Counted from the first letter of the stretch, positions 52,229 to 61,768 are shown. The stretch is DNA of 64,000 bases from Microbacter margulisiae (GCF_014192515.1 NZ_JACHYB010000002.1:1116001-1180000), one strand, 5' to 3'. Program-made: numbers and translations. The notes: generated by a model from the sequence alone, not told the origin.

Positions 52229-53237
52229 AATAGAGATCGGTTTCCCTGATCCATTTACTTTTTTCTTCCTGAGTTAAAAAGCTTGCTATAAACGAATTGC
52301 GTGATAATTGATGTACATGTTTTGCCGTAAGATTAAGAGCTTCAGACATCGCCAGAAAATTTTCGTTTATGTATCCGCCAAAATAAGCCGGATCATCTGA
52401 ATTAACAGTAGCAACCATTCCCCGATTGAGCATTTTCAGCAGTGGATGGTCGATAGCCTCTTTTACCACTTTCAGTTTTAAATTAGACAGCGGACAGACA
52501 GTAAGGGGTATTTTATTCTCGACAATATGCTTAATCAATAATTCGTCCTCTAGCGAGCGGTTGCCATGGTCAATGCGCGATACTTTCAGAATTTCAATTG
52601 CTTCGCGTACATAACCGGCATCTCCTTCTTCCCCGGCATGTGCCACTGTTTCAAATCCTTCTGTCTTCGCTTTTTCAAACACTCGGGCAAATTTTGACGG
52701 CGGATTGCCTACTTCGGACGAATCGAGTCCGATAGCAGTAATCCATTCTTTATACGGAAGGGCTTCTTTAAGCGTTTCTAAGGCCGAATCTTCATCCAGG
52801 TGACGTAATATGCTCATGATAATCTTTGAGCTTATCCCAAGCTCGTTTTGAGCCTTTTCAAGCGCTTTATGAATACCGGTAATAACTGTTGAGAATGCAA
52901 CTCCTCGTTCTGTGTGGGTTTGGGGATCAAAAAAGATTTCGGTGTGAACAATGTTTTGCGAATGTGCTTTTGTAAGATACGACCACGTCAGATCGAAGAA
53001 ATCCGTCTCGTGTCTTAAAACATTTGCACCGGCATAATAAATATCCAGAAAATCTTGTAAGTTGCTGAATTGATAGGCTTTTTTAATTTCATCCACTGAT
53101 TCGTAGTCTAACGAAATCTCGTTCCGCTTTGCAATCTTCATCATAAGTTCAGGTTCCAGTGTCCCTTCAATATGAAGATGAAGCTCTGCTTTGGGAATGT
53201 GTTGAATAAAAGTCTCAATGGTTGTGATTGAGTCCAT
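52200..53237 (-). CDS. add: Adenosine/adenine deaminase family enzyme, probably adenine deaminase type
   Basis: 345 aa from the Met at 53235-53237 (MDSITTIETF); the frame is open to 53297, but the extra 20 residues look non-coding. Zinc ligands are in KAELHLHIEGTLEP (H-x-H), VAHAGEEG and NSDDPAYFGG; SRIDHGNRSLEDE and LTVCPLSNLKL are also conserved. The blocks DLQDFLDIYYAGANVLRHE and FDPQTHTERG resemble the fungal AAH1/bacterial adenine deaminase branch more than classical adenosine deaminases. It therefore probably converts adenine to hypoxanthine, competing with Apt, encoded 8 kb away. Choosing between the two substrates needs an alignment. Confidence 0.85.
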   Translation of the reverse strand: MDSITTIETFIQHIPKAELHLHIEGTLEPELMMKIAKRNEISLDYESVDEIKKAYQFSNLQDFLDIYYAGANVLRHETDFFDLTWSYLTKAHSQNIVHTEIFFDPQTHTERGVAFSTVITGIHKALEKAQNELGISSKIIMSILRHLDEDSALETLKEALPYKEWITAIGLDSSEVGNPPSKFARVFEKAKTEGFETVAHAGEEGDAGYVREAIEILKVSRIDHGNRSLEDELLIKHIVENKIPLTVCPLSNLKLKVVKEAIDHPLLKMLNRGMVATVNSDDPAYFGGYINENFLAMSEALNLTAKHVHQLSRNSFIASFLTQEEKSKWIRETDLYYEQYHGRIE

Positions 53238-53470
53238 ACATTGATATTTTATTGGTGGCTTTGTACCGCCTGAATTTTGGGGCGCAAAGTTATACAATAA
53301 TAATTGAATTTATCCATACTTGTTGCTTTTGTTTTGTGTGTTTCAAATATCATTAAATCAATAATATGCATGGTTTCACGCTTTATGGGATTCCCTTCAG
53401 ATGAAGGATAAAGCATCTTGTTTCTGCTTCCTCTCGCTGTTTTGTTATGTGAAACCACTTATTTTCGCTC

Positions 53471-53478
53471 TATCTTTG
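53471..53478 (+). promoter_or_regulatory. -7 box for dus gene, decides its start
   Basis: TATCTTTG matches TAnnTTTG exactly. It falls inside the upstream extension of the open frame (which begins at 53418) and lies 17 bp before the ATG at 53496, so the shorter protein is the real one. Confidence 0.6.
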
Positions 53479-53495
53479 CAGCTTATTTTTACGCT

Positions 53496-54485
53496 ATGCA
53501 GATCGGTAATTGTACTTTTTCTTCTTATCCTTTGTTTCTGGCTCCGATGGAAGATGTTACGGATCGGACTTTCCGTTTATTATGCAAAGAATTTGGAGCC
53601 GATTTGGTTTATACAGAATTTATTTCAGCCGATGCTTTGATACGAAGCGTGCAACGGACAGAGCAAAAACTGATTTTGAGCGACGTGGAACGGCCCGTGG
53701 CTATTCAGCTTTATGGTCGGGATATTGATTCTATGGTAGAGGCAGCAAAAATTGCTGCCGAGGCTAAGCCTGATATTATTGATCTGAATTTTGGTTGTCC
53801 TGTAAAGCGCGTGGCTGGGAAAGGTGCTGGCGCCGGCTTGCTCCGTGATATTCCCACGATGCTTGCCATTACCTCTGCTGTGGTTAAAGCTGTCTCTCTT
53901 CCTGTTACTGTTAAAACCAGATTGGGCTGGGATGACCGTTCTAAAATAATTGTCTCTTTGGCTCAACAGTTGCAGGATTGTGGCATTGCTGCTCTGGCAA
54001 TTCATGGTCGGACCCGTGCTCAGATGTATACCGGGGATGCTGACTGGACTTTGATTGGAGAGGTGAAAAATCATCCTTCGGTTCATATCCCGGTTATCGG
54101 AAATGGTGATGTGACTACTCCCGAAAGGGCAAAAGAATGTTTTCAAACGTATGGTGTTGATGCAGTAATGGTAGGAAGGGCATCCATTGGCAGGCCCTGG
54201 GTGTTCAGAGAAATGAAACATTATTTACTTCATAATGAACCTCTTCCTGAATTATCATCTGATTTTCAGTTTAATATACTGAAAAGACAAATCAATGAGA
54301 GTATCAACTGGCTGGATGAAAGAAAAGCAATTCTTCACATCAGACGCCATTTGGCAGCCTCTCCTCTTTTTAAGGGTATCCCATTTTTTCGTGAAATGAG
54401 GATCAGAATGTTGAGGGCTGAAACGCTCGATGAATTGTTCCGGATATTTGATGAGATTCAACAGACCTATTTGGGAGATGTATAA
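53496..54485 (+). CDS. dusB: tRNA-dihydrouridine synthase
   Basis: 329 aa from the Met at 53496 (MQIGNCTFSSYPLFLAPMED), which follows a -7 box; the 26 upstream residues are dismissed. The FMN-dependent Dus barrel is recognised by APMEDVTDRTFRLLCKEFGADLVYTEF, the catalytic cysteine in NFGCPVKRVAGKGAGAGLL, and VKTRLGWDD, AIHGRTRAQMYTG and VMVGRASIGRPW. It reduces uridine to dihydrouridine in tRNA with NADPH. Subgroup (DusB) is by general similarity. A strong hairpin (54497-54528) follows the stop codon. Confidence 0.93.
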   Translation: MQIGNCTFSSYPLFLAPMEDVTDRTFRLLCKEFGADLVYTEFISADALIRSVQRTEQKLILSDVERPVAIQLYGRDIDSMVEAAKIAAEAKPDIIDLNFGCPVKRVAGKGAGAGLLRDIPTMLAITSAVVKAVSLPVTVKTRLGWDDRSKIIVSLAQQLQDCGIAALAIHGRTRAQMYTGDADWTLIGEVKNHPSVHIPVIGNGDVTTPERAKECFQTYGVDAVMVGRASIGRPWVFREMKHYLLHNEPLPELSSDFQFNILKRQINESINWLDERKAILHIRRHLAASPLFKGIPFFREMRIRMLRAETLDELFRIFDEIQQTYLGDV

Positions 54486-54496
54486 AAAAGTTTCGA

Positions 54497-54528
54497 CTAT
54501 CAGAGTTATTGTCAATAACTCATGATAG
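54497..54528. terminator. Bidirectional hairpin terminator between dusB and yqaA
   Basis: CTATCAGAGTTATT (54497-54510), loop GTC, then AATAACTC, one bulged A, and TGATAG form a stem of 14 pairs. On the minus strand a T-run (CTTTTTTA) follows at 54490-54484; on the plus strand a weaker CATCTTTT follows. It separates convergent genes. Confidence 0.75.
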
Positions 54529-54562
54529 CCATTAGTCATCTTTTAAGCAGGAGAAAACGCTT

Positions 54563-55006
54563 TTAGTGCATTAGCCATCCTTGTACATACATCCAGATTA
54601 CATAACGCCCGAATTTCCCGATTGTCATAGCAATAGTTGTACCCCAGAAATTGGTTCGGAAATATCCACAGGCAACAACAATAACATCGCCGATGCCTGG
54701 TACGAATGAAAAAACAGCGAGCCAGTCTCCACGGTTGTACATCTTTTGTTCAAACCGTTCAACTTTCTCTTTTTTGATTTTCATGTATTTTTCAATCCAC
54801 TCGATCTTTCCTAATCGGCCAAGCCAGTAAGTTGTTATACCTCCGAGTGTATTGCCAATTGTCGCCACTGCAATGCATGTCCACACATCCCAACCTCCGT
54901 AAATAAGGCCGGCAAAAACGATTTCTGAGCCAATGGGTAAAATGGTGGCAGCCAGAAACGAAGCAATGAATAATCCGATATAACCCCATTCAACCAATCC
55001 TTCCAT
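54563..55006 (-). CDS. yqaA: YqaA/DedA-family small membrane protein
   Basis: 147 aa. SNARE-associated/DedA-type membrane domain: LFIASFLAATILPIGSEIVFAGLIYGG, the re-entrant-loop text TIGNTLGGITTYWLGRLGK, then FVPGIGDVIVVACGYFRTNFWGTTIAMTIGKFGRYVIW. Four hydrophobic segments. DedA-superfamily proteins include lipid-carrier flippases; YqaA-type short members lack a proven substrate. Its start overlaps the end of the upstream membrane-protein gene by 17 bp, indicating coupled translation. Confidence 0.9.
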   Translation of the reverse strand: MEGLVEWGYIGLFIASFLAATILPIGSEIVFAGLIYGGWDVWTCIAVATIGNTLGGITTYWLGRLGKIEWIEKYMKIKKEKVERFEQKMYNRGDWLAVFSFVPGIGDVIVVACGYFRTNFWGTTIAMTIGKFGRYVIWMYVQGWLMH

Positions 55007-55964
55007 AGCTCATGATGATGTTATAAATTATAAATATCATTACGAGTACGAAATAAAAAATAGTGTTTTTGGAAGATGTGTTGCTTGAAAAAAAGATGGC
55101 AAACAGAAAAGCAATAATACCTGTAAATGCAGCTGATGTTTCCGAGCTTTGCCCCATCCGCAGGGTGATGATGATGCTCAGAAAAGCAAAAAGCCATATC
55201 ATAACATGAATGTTTTTACGTTCACTTATGTTACTTTGGTAACGATTCATGAGACAGCCTCTTATCGCTAAGAGCGATAGCAGGAATAAGACGATATGGT
55301 AAATAATATACACATTATCATTTCCCCATGCCGGAAGCCTGAACGTCAGCCCTTGAACGAATTGCATGGTGTTTTCCTGTAGCGAACCTGTAGCATAATA
55401 AATTCCACCTAACAGAATGACAGGTGTGGCTAACCCTAGTATGATTGCATGCACAATTCGTGAAGATAGGGTGTTGATGGTAAACACGCTGATAAATAAA
55501 AACAAAACTAAAATGATATATTCCGGTACAATCAAAATGCTCAATGACAACAACATTGATGCATTGAATACTAATTTGGTGGGATCTGTCTTATGATACG
55601 TTGAAAGTATTTCCCAGATACTCAGCAAAAGCAGTAGAAATCCGATTTTCCCGTTGGAAAAAATCCAAAAGCCAGGGAGAGTGCTACTGAAAATTACGTA
55701 CAGGAAGAAGGGGAGGTAGGTACGGTTCTGAATAAAATTAAACTTTTCAGTAAGCAGGAAAAGTAGATATCCGGTAGCTAGTGTGGCGAATAACGAAAGC
55801 CAGATGGACGTGGCATCTGAAAGTTCACCTATGGCTGTCTGGTTAAGTACATGGGGTAGGGTGGGGATAAGCAGTTCTTTCAACCATAATACTATGGCAA
55901 TTCCAATGGTAACGACTATATTGGTTACGCTTGGTCGTAAGTAATTCTTTAAGCTTATTCCCAT
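54990..55964 (-). CDS. Polytopic membrane protein (DUF6427-like), unknown function
   Basis: 324 aa with about nine or ten hydrophobic segments distributed over the whole length, and short charged loops (TEKFNFIQNRTYLPF, RYQSNISERKNIHV). The pattern and length resemble the Bacteroidota DUF6427 family, which is uncharacterised; that assignment is tentative. It is the first gene of a two-gene unit with yqaA. Confidence 0.6.
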   Translation of the reverse strand: MGISLKNYLRPSVTNIVVTIGIAIVLWLKELLIPTLPHVLNQTAIGELSDATSIWLSLFATLATGYLLFLLTEKFNFIQNRTYLPFFLYVIFSSTLPGFWIFSNGKIGFLLLLLSIWEILSTYHKTDPTKLVFNASMLLSLSILIVPEYIILVLFLFISVFTINTLSSRIVHAIILGLATPVILLGGIYYATGSLQENTMQFVQGLTFRLPAWGNDNVYIIYHIVLFLLSLLAIRGCLMNRYQSNISERKNIHVMIWLFAFLSIIITLRMGQSSETSAAFTGIIAFLFAIFFSSNTSSKNTIFYFVLVMIFIIYNIIMSYGRIG

Positions 55965-56140
55965 TGTGATGTTTTACTGGCCTTTGCCATAATTGATCAG
56001 AAACCCATCCTTCCCTGAACATGTATAGCTCTAAAACCTGATTATCGGATGTCCCTTTGTCCGAAATTTTGTGGCAATATAGCTATTGAAATTTTCAAAA
56101 ACAAATAGTTTTCCCCGAAATAGCCGGTCTAATCCTGCTT

Positions 56141-58240
56141 TTATTCCAGCCCTTTACTTTTTAATAGTGCATCAACTTTAGGCTCTCTACCTCTGAATTT
56201 TACATAGGCTTTCATTAGATCCACACTGTTACCCCGTTCCAGAATATCAGTTTTTAATGCATTAGCTGTTGCCGGATCAAAGATACCTTTTTCTTTGAAT
56301 AATGAAAATGCATCCTTGTCAATTACGGCGGCCCAGGGATAACTGTAATAGCCTGCTGCATAGTCATCGCTAAAAATATGTTTGAAATAAGTCGACCGAT
56401 AACGGGGTAATATTTCGGGGATCAGCCCTATTTGTTCCATTTGCTCTTTTTCGAATTGATCTATCTGGATGCCTTTAATGCTTGATAATTCATGCCATTT
56501 CATATCCAGAATGGCTGCAGCAAGTAGTTCAGTCATATCAAATCCCTGATTGAAATAAGCTGATTTGTGAATTTTGTCCATCAACGCCTGCGGCATGAGC
56601 TTACCTGTTTTGTAGTTGAAAGCATAGAGTTTCATAACTTCAGGTTCAAATGCAAAATTTTCCATAAACTGGGAGGGAAACTCTACAAAATCTCTTGGTA
56701 CGTTTGTGCCGCTTATACTTGGATAAGTCACTTGCGATAGAAGCCCCTGAAGCGCATGCCCGAATTCATGAAAGAGCGTAGTGACATCGTCCATTGAGAG
56801 GAGGGAAGGCTCTGTTGCTGTGGGTTTTGCCAGATTTCCTACATTTACAATAACGGGCCTTACATTTTCCCCATTTTCGATATATTGACCACGGAAGTTG
56901 TCCATCCATGCCCCAACTGTTTTACTGGGTCTTGGATAATAGTCTGTATACAGGATACCTATCAGATTCCCACTTGCATCCGTAACTTTGAAGACATCCA
57001 CATCTGAGTGATATACCGGCATATCTTTTAGTTGCGTAAAATTTAGTCCATAAAGCTTATGGGCTACCTCAAAAGCTCCGTTTCTTACATTTTCCAGTTT
57101 GAAATAGGGCTTTAACTCATCCTCATTGAGGTCATACTTTTCTTTTCTAACCTTTTCTGCATAGTACCACCAGTCCCATGGGGCCAGTTTAAATCCACCA
57201 TGCTCCTTGTCAATAATAGCCTGCATTTCATTTACTTCCTCTTTGGCTTTTGCTACAGAAGGCCTCCAGAGCTGCATGAGGAGCGTATCAACTCTCGCCG
57301 GAGTCTTGGCCATCTTATCTGACAAAATATAATCGGCAGGTGTTTTATATCCTAACAGGTTGGCTTGTTCAATCCTGTTTTTCATAATGTCAAGGATGAT
57401 CTGCTTGTTATCATATGCGTTGTTGTTGTCGCAGCGCATGAAATACCCCCGGTATAACTTTTCCCTCAGGTCGCGGTGTGTACTGTATGTCAGGAAGGGT
57501 ATCCAACTGTTTTTTTGCATGGTGAAAACCCATTTCCCGGGTACACCATCGGTTTTGGCCTGTTCGGCTGCTGTCTGGATAACATTTTCCGGCAGCCCTG
57601 CAAGGTCGGCTTTATTATCAAGAATAAGTTTAAAATCGTTGGTCTCTGCCAGCAGATTATTGCTGAACTTAAGTTCAAGCATCGCCAGCGTTGTGTTGAT
57701 CTCCCTGAGTTGCTCTTTTTGTGCTGGGGTTAAAGAGGCTCCCTGATGGACGAAATCCTTGTATTCTTCTTCTAAAACCCTTTGTTGTTCAGGTGTAAGT
57801 TTCAGTTTTTCTCTGTTGTTATAGAGAGTTTCAATGCGGTGAAATAAATTTTCGTTTAGCATAATGTTGTCATTATGCGCTGTAAGCATTGGAGTTATCT
57901 TCTCTGCAATACTTTGCATGGTATCATTACTGGTCGATTCCAGCAAATTAAAAAATACCATACTTACATTCGACAGCAATTTTCCCGAGTAATCCAAAGC
58001 GGCAATTGTGTTTTCAAATGTCGGTGGAGCAGGATTATTGGCTATTGCTTCAATCTCTTTTTCGTGTTGCTTTATCCCTTCTTCAAATGCAGGGAGGTAG
58101 TCTGAGGCAACAATTTTATCAAAGGGGGGTACTCCGTATGGAGTATTATATTTCTCAAAAAACGGGTTAGTATTTGCAACGGTTGCGCCTGTTGTATTTA
58201 GCATAACTATTGTTATAAAGGTTATCAATGTGGTTTTCAT
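56141..58240 (-). CDS. dcp: M3-family peptidyl-dipeptidase (Dcp-like)
   Basis: 699 aa with a signal peptide (residues 1-22), so periplasmic. The zinc-binding HEFGH motif is near residues 488-492 (TLFHEFGHALQGLLSQ), and the third ligand glutamate is in FVEFPSQFMENF. N-terminal helical blocks (NPAPPTFENTIAALDYSGKLL) are typical of the M3A Dcp/oligopeptidase A group. It removes C-terminal dipeptides from peptides. It is 17 bp downstream of ribF, so it may be transcribed with ribF. Confidence 0.93.
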   Translation of the reverse strand: MKTTLITFITIVMLNTTGATVANTNPFFEKYNTPYGVPPFDKIVASDYLPAFEEGIKQHEKEIEAIANNPAPPTFENTIAALDYSGKLLSNVSMVFFNLLESTSNDTMQSIAEKITPMLTAHNDNIMLNENLFHRIETLYNNREKLKLTPEQQRVLEEEYKDFVHQGASLTPAQKEQLREINTTLAMLELKFSNNLLAETNDFKLILDNKADLAGLPENVIQTAAEQAKTDGVPGKWVFTMQKNSWIPFLTYSTHRDLREKLYRGYFMRCDNNNAYDNKQIILDIMKNRIEQANLLGYKTPADYILSDKMAKTPARVDTLLMQLWRPSVAKAKEEVNEMQAIIDKEHGGFKLAPWDWWYYAEKVRKEKYDLNEDELKPYFKLENVRNGAFEVAHKLYGLNFTQLKDMPVYHSDVDVFKVTDASGNLIGILYTDYYPRPSKTVGAWMDNFRGQYIENGENVRPVIVNVGNLAKPTATEPSLLSMDDVTTLFHEFGHALQGLLSQVTYPSISGTNVPRDFVEFPSQFMENFAFEPEVMKLYAFNYKTGKLMPQALMDKIHKSAYFNQGFDMTELLAAAILDMKWHELSSIKGIQIDQFEKEQMEQIGLIPEILPRYRSTYFKHIFSDDYAAGYYSYPWAAVIDKDAFSLFKEKGIFDPATANALKTDILERGNSVDLMKAYVKFRGREPKVDALLKSKGLE

Positions 58241-58257
58241 AGGTAGATAAGGAGATT

Positions 58258-59199
58258 CTATGGATGGTTGTTTTTATTTAATATACTGATTACTCTTTTT
58301 TTATCCTTATCAAGTTGGGCTTTTAATGCTATTAGGTTTTCGAATTTCTTTTCTCCACGGAACCTTTTTATGATTTCTATCGTTATTTCTTGTCCGTAAA
58401 TCATTTTATCGAAATTTAGAATATGCACTTCTATAGTCTCCTTGTTGGGAACTTCTATTAAAGTAGGTCGTTGACCGATGTTGAGCATCCCTGGGTATCT
58501 GAGGTTTTCAAAAATGGTCCATGTGGCATAAACTCCATTGGATGGGACTATCTTTTCTTTATCATATGGTTGTATGTTTGCTGTGGGATAGCCTATTTTT
58601 CTCCCGTTCCGTTGCCCTTCTACCACGGTTCCTGTAAGTTTGAAATTATATCCTAATAGTTTGTTGGCAACGGCAATATCTCCTTCACTCATCAGTCTCC
58701 TTATTTCGGATGAGCTGACCTGTTTCCCTTCAAATAAAAATTCTTCTGTTTTTATCACCTTTATCCCAACTTCTTCCCCATATTGAACATATTTTTCAAA
58801 ATCATCATTTCTTCCCTTTCCGATCCTGTTGTCATAGCCTGTTAAAAAATGGCTGGCATGTAATTTCTCCTTTAATACAGTCTTTATGAATTCTTCGGCG
58901 GAAAGGTTTTGAATCTCTGGGTTGAAGTCTAGTAGGATGCAATAATCGATTCCTGTCTTTGCTAGTAGTTCGAGTTTCTCGTCAAGGGTAGTTAACAGCT
59001 GGGGAACGAATTCGCTATGGAGCTCCTTGCGTGGATGTGTCTTGAAGGTTATTACGGCAGATTTTATATCGTTAGCCTTTGCTACTTTTTTTAACTGTTC
59101 GATGATGTATTGGTGGCCGCGATGTACGCCATCAAAAAAACCTACGGTGGCAGCGATTTGCTCTCCGTCTTGAATGGATAAGTTCGTTATGATGTTCAC
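58258..59199 (-). CDS. ribF: Bifunctional riboflavin kinase/FAD synthetase
   Basis: 313 aa using the GTG at 59197-59199 (VNIITNLSIQDGEQIAATVGFFDGVHRGH). The frame is open to an ATG at 59256, but a -7 box (59226-59233) lies between, so the longer start cannot be used. The FAD synthetase domain has ATVGFFDGVHRGHQYII and LTGYDNRIGKGRNDDF. The riboflavin kinase domain has RKIGYPTANIQPYDKEKIVPSNGVYATW and HILNFDKMIYGQEITIEIIKRFRGEKKF. It makes FMN and FAD from riboflavin. Expect automatic annotations to use the wrong start. Confidence 0.95.
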   Translation of the reverse strand: MNIITNLSIQDGEQIAATVGFFDGVHRGHQYIIEQLKKVAKANDIKSAVITFKTHPRKELHSEFVPQLLTTLDEKLELLAKTGIDYCILLDFNPEIQNLSAEEFIKTVLKEKLHASHFLTGYDNRIGKGRNDDFEKYVQYGEEVGIKVIKTEEFLFEGKQVSSSEIRRLMSEGDIAVANKLLGYNFKLTGTVVEGQRNGRKIGYPTANIQPYDKEKIVPSNGVYATWTIFENLRYPGMLNIGQRPTLIEVPNKETIEVHILNFDKMIYGQEITIEIIKRFRGEKKFENLIALKAQLDKDKKRVISILNKNNHP

Positions 59200-59225
59200 A
59201 GCAAAATCGTTTTTTGTTATGGCTA

Positions 59226-59256
59226 CAAAGTTACGAAATCCGATTCGTTTCAACAA
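59226..59256 (-). promoter_or_regulatory. ribF promoter
   Basis: On the minus strand TTG (59256-59254), 20 bp, then TAACTTTG (59233-59226) matches the Bacteroidota -33/-7 pattern. It leaves a leader of about 20 nt before the GTG start at 59199. Confidence 0.6.
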
Positions 59257-59364
59257 CGCATCATTTTTCGTCTCCGTCTTGCTGCTTACCTTTTCCCCCG
59301 TTTAAGAGGGTTACCTTTGAAAATTTTGCTCCCAGATGGACATCAGAATGTAAATATTCAATTC

Positions 59365-61164
59365 TCAACGCGTCAAATCGGGGTTAAAGTGATTGTAAAT
59401 TCGTGAAGCTCTTTCATTTCCGACAATTTCAGCAATTTCTTCTTTTGTTGCGCTTCTGAGTCGTTTCACACTTTTGAAATGCTGAAGTAATGCTTGCTTG
59501 CTTTTTTCTCCTATTCCATGAATGGAATCAAGCTCGGATGTTACTTGTGTCTTCGATCGTTTAAGCCGGTGGTGGGTGATCCCAAAACGGTGCGCTTCGT
59601 CCCGGATTTGTTGTATCAGTTTGAGGCTTTCTGAATTCTTATCTAGATATAGTGGGATAGGATCTTCAGGGAAATAAATTTCTTCTAAGCGTTTGGCAAT
59701 GCCGATAACAGTAATTTGGTTATCCAACTCTAATTGCCTTAGTGCTCCCATTGCCATGCCAAGTTGCCCTTTCCCTCCGTCAATCACCACAAGTTGGGGT
59801 AGGGGAGTCCCTTCTTCTTTTAGTCTGTGGTAGCGTCTGAATACGACCTCTTCCATAGAAGCATAATCATTAGGGCCTTCGACAGTCTTTATATTGAAAT
59901 GACGGTACTCTTTTTTTGCAGGTTTGGCTCGTTGAAAGACGACACATGAGGCTACTGGATTTGTCCCTTGAATATTTGAATTGTCAAAACATTCGATGTG
60001 AATTGGCAATTCTTTCATATTCAAGTCTTTCTGAAGTGATGATAATATTCGGATTACTCTTTGGTCTGGATTTAATTTCTCTGCTTGCTTCTGTTTTTCA
60101 GCTTTATAGGTCTCTGTATTTTGAATGGATAGTGCCAAAAGTTTCTTCTTGTCTCCTCTTGTTGGAATTGTTAGGGTTAGTTTTTCCTCATGTAGGTCGG
60201 GAGCAAAAGGGACAATAATTTCTCTGGCATTACTTTTCAGTCGTTCTCTTAATTCTACAATTGCCAGCCCAAGGATCTCTTCTTTCGGTTCATCTAAGCG
60301 TTTTTTATATTCTACCGTAACTCCTTGTACAATAGCTCCATTTGCAATATGGAGTACATTGATATATGCAGAATCTTCATTTTCATCATAAGAGAAGACA
60401 TCAAATTCATGTTCTGTTAGAGTCGTGACAATAGATTTCGCTTTGTATCGCTCGAGTAATTCATATTTTTCTTTGATTTTTTGTGCGGCTTCAAATTGTA
60501 GCTGACCTGCTAGCTGTTGCATTTCCTGTAGCATATATTTGCTTACAGCTTGGATATCTCCTTTTGTAATTTGCTCAATTTCGGCAATCATCCGATTGTA
60601 ATCTTCCTCGTTTTGCAATCCGACGCAAGGGCCGAGGCATCTGTGAATATGGTACTGCAAACATACACGGAATGCTTTTTTTTCAATATTCTCAGGAGTT
60701 AATCGTAGCTTGCATGTACGGATAGGATAAATCTCATGCAACGTATTGAGTAGGGTAGTGAGGGTGCTAACAGAGCTGAAAGGCCCAAAATATTTGGATC
60801 CGTCGTTGATAATTTTACGGGTCTTGAATACACGTGGGAATCGTTCGTTAGTAATGCATAACCACGGATAGGTTTTGTCATCCTTTAGCAGGATGTTGTA
60901 CCGCGGATGATGTTGCTTGATTAGATTATTCTCTAACAGCAATGCATCTTCTTCGCTTTCAACAACGATGTATTTTAAACTGGCGATTTGTCTGGCCAAT
61001 GCAACCAGTTTCCGGTTTTCATGTTGCTTGGAGAAATAGGAGGAGACTCTCTTTTTTAAATTCTTCGCTTTGCCTACGTAAATTATCTCCCCTTCCTGGT
61101 TGAAGTATTGATAAACGCCGGGCTCTTCCGGAAGTGTGCTTATATCTATTTTCGGCTGAGGCAT
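59365..61164 (-). CDS. uvrC: UvrABC system protein C
   Basis: 599 aa. The GIY-YIG nuclease domain is at the N-terminus (about 15-50: PGVYQYFNQEGEIIYVGKAKNLKKRVSSYF), and a UVR domain with LAGQLQFEAAQKIKEKYELL lies near 210-230. The RNase H-like second nuclease has HIECFDNSNIQGTNPVASCVVF and VIDGGKGQL. The C-terminal helix-hairpin-helix is LDSIHGIGEKSKQALLQHFKSVKRLRSATKEEIAEIVG. It makes both incisions in nucleotide excision repair with UvrA and UvrB. It follows apt by 26 bp. Confidence 0.97.
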   Translation of the reverse strand: MPQPKIDISTLPEEPGVYQYFNQEGEIIYVGKAKNLKKRVSSYFSKQHENRKLVALARQIASLKYIVVESEEDALLLENNLIKQHHPRYNILLKDDKTYPWLCITNERFPRVFKTRKIINDGSKYFGPFSSVSTLTTLLNTLHEIYPIRTCKLRLTPENIEKKAFRVCLQYHIHRCLGPCVGLQNEEDYNRMIAEIEQITKGDIQAVSKYMLQEMQQLAGQLQFEAAQKIKEKYELLERYKAKSIVTTLTEHEFDVFSYDENEDSAYINVLHIANGAIVQGVTVEYKKRLDEPKEEILGLAIVELRERLKSNAREIIVPFAPDLHEEKLTLTIPTRGDKKKLLALSIQNTETYKAEKQKQAEKLNPDQRVIRILSSLQKDLNMKELPIHIECFDNSNIQGTNPVASCVVFQRAKPAKKEYRHFNIKTVEGPNDYASMEEVVFRRYHRLKEEGTPLPQLVVIDGGKGQLGMAMGALRQLELDNQITVIGIAKRLEEIYFPEDPIPLYLDKNSESLKLIQQIRDEAHRFGITHHRLKRSKTQVTSELDSIHGIGEKSKQALLQHFKSVKRLRSATKEEIAEIVGNERASRIYNHFNPDLTR

Positions 61165-61190
61165 CGGGAGTCCCTCTCTAAATTTTCAAA

Positions 61191-61715
61191 TCAAAAATGA
61201 ATGATAGAGTCTACTTCAATCTCTTCCCCGAACAATTTTCTGCCTTCCAGAAAATCCAGCTCGACAAGGAAATTAATGTAGATTTTCTTTACGTTGAATT
61301 TCTTTACAAGGTTTTCGGCTGCCTTCATTGTCCCACCGGTAGCTAATAAATCATCGTGGAGCAACACTACATCATTTTCAGTAAGTGCATCCGTGTGTAT
61401 CTGGATGGTGTCGATACCATATTCTTTTTCGTAGCTTTCTTCTATGGTATCTGCCGGCAATTTCCCCTTTTTGCGGACGGGGACAAATCCAATCCCTAAT
61501 TTTTCAGCAAGGATAGGGCCCATAATAAATCCTCTTGATTCAATACCGACAATCTTGGTTAATCCTTTCCCCTTGTAGTGCTCATAGAGGATATTGGTCA
61601 ACTCTTTCAATTGTTCCCCGCTTTTAAAAACAGTTGTCAGGTCTTTAAAAAGAATTCCCTTCGAAGGAAAGTCGGGAACATCACGGATAGATAATTTAAT
61701 AACTTCCAAGTCCAT
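61191..61715 (-). CDS. apt: Adenine phosphoribosyltransferase
   Basis: 174 aa, standard length. The PRPP-binding loop is VVLLHDDLLATGGTMKAAENLV, and the N-terminal IRDVPDFPSKGILFKDLTTVF and FIMGPILAEKLGIGFVPVRKKGKLP blocks are typical. It salvages adenine to AMP in the cytoplasm. It lies upstream of uvrC on the same strand, while the gap before it (61716-61790) contains the two parS-like sites. Confidence 0.96.
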   Translation of the reverse strand: MDLEVIKLSIRDVPDFPSKGILFKDLTTVFKSGEQLKELTNILYEHYKGKGLTKIVGIESRGFIMGPILAEKLGIGFVPVRKKGKLPADTIEESYEKEYGIDTIQIHTDALTENDVVLLHDDLLATGGTMKAAENLVKKFNVKKIYINFLVELDFLEGRKLFGEEIEVDSIIHF

Positions 61716-61729
61716 TTGTATAAGGTTTA

Positions 61730-61745
61730 TGTTTCACGTGGAACA
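61730..61745. promoter_or_regulatory. parS-like ParB-binding site 1
   Basis: TGTTTCACGTGGAACA differs at one position from the widely conserved parS consensus TGTTTCACGTGAAACA. It lies just before the apt start codon and 39 bp from a second site. Confidence 0.85.
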
Positions 61746-61768
61746 TATAATGAGAGCTCCTTGTTCCT

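Noticed and set aside
53418..53495. Upstream start for the dihydrouridine synthase
   Set aside because: The -7 box at 53471-53478 lies inside it, and homologues start at the later Met.
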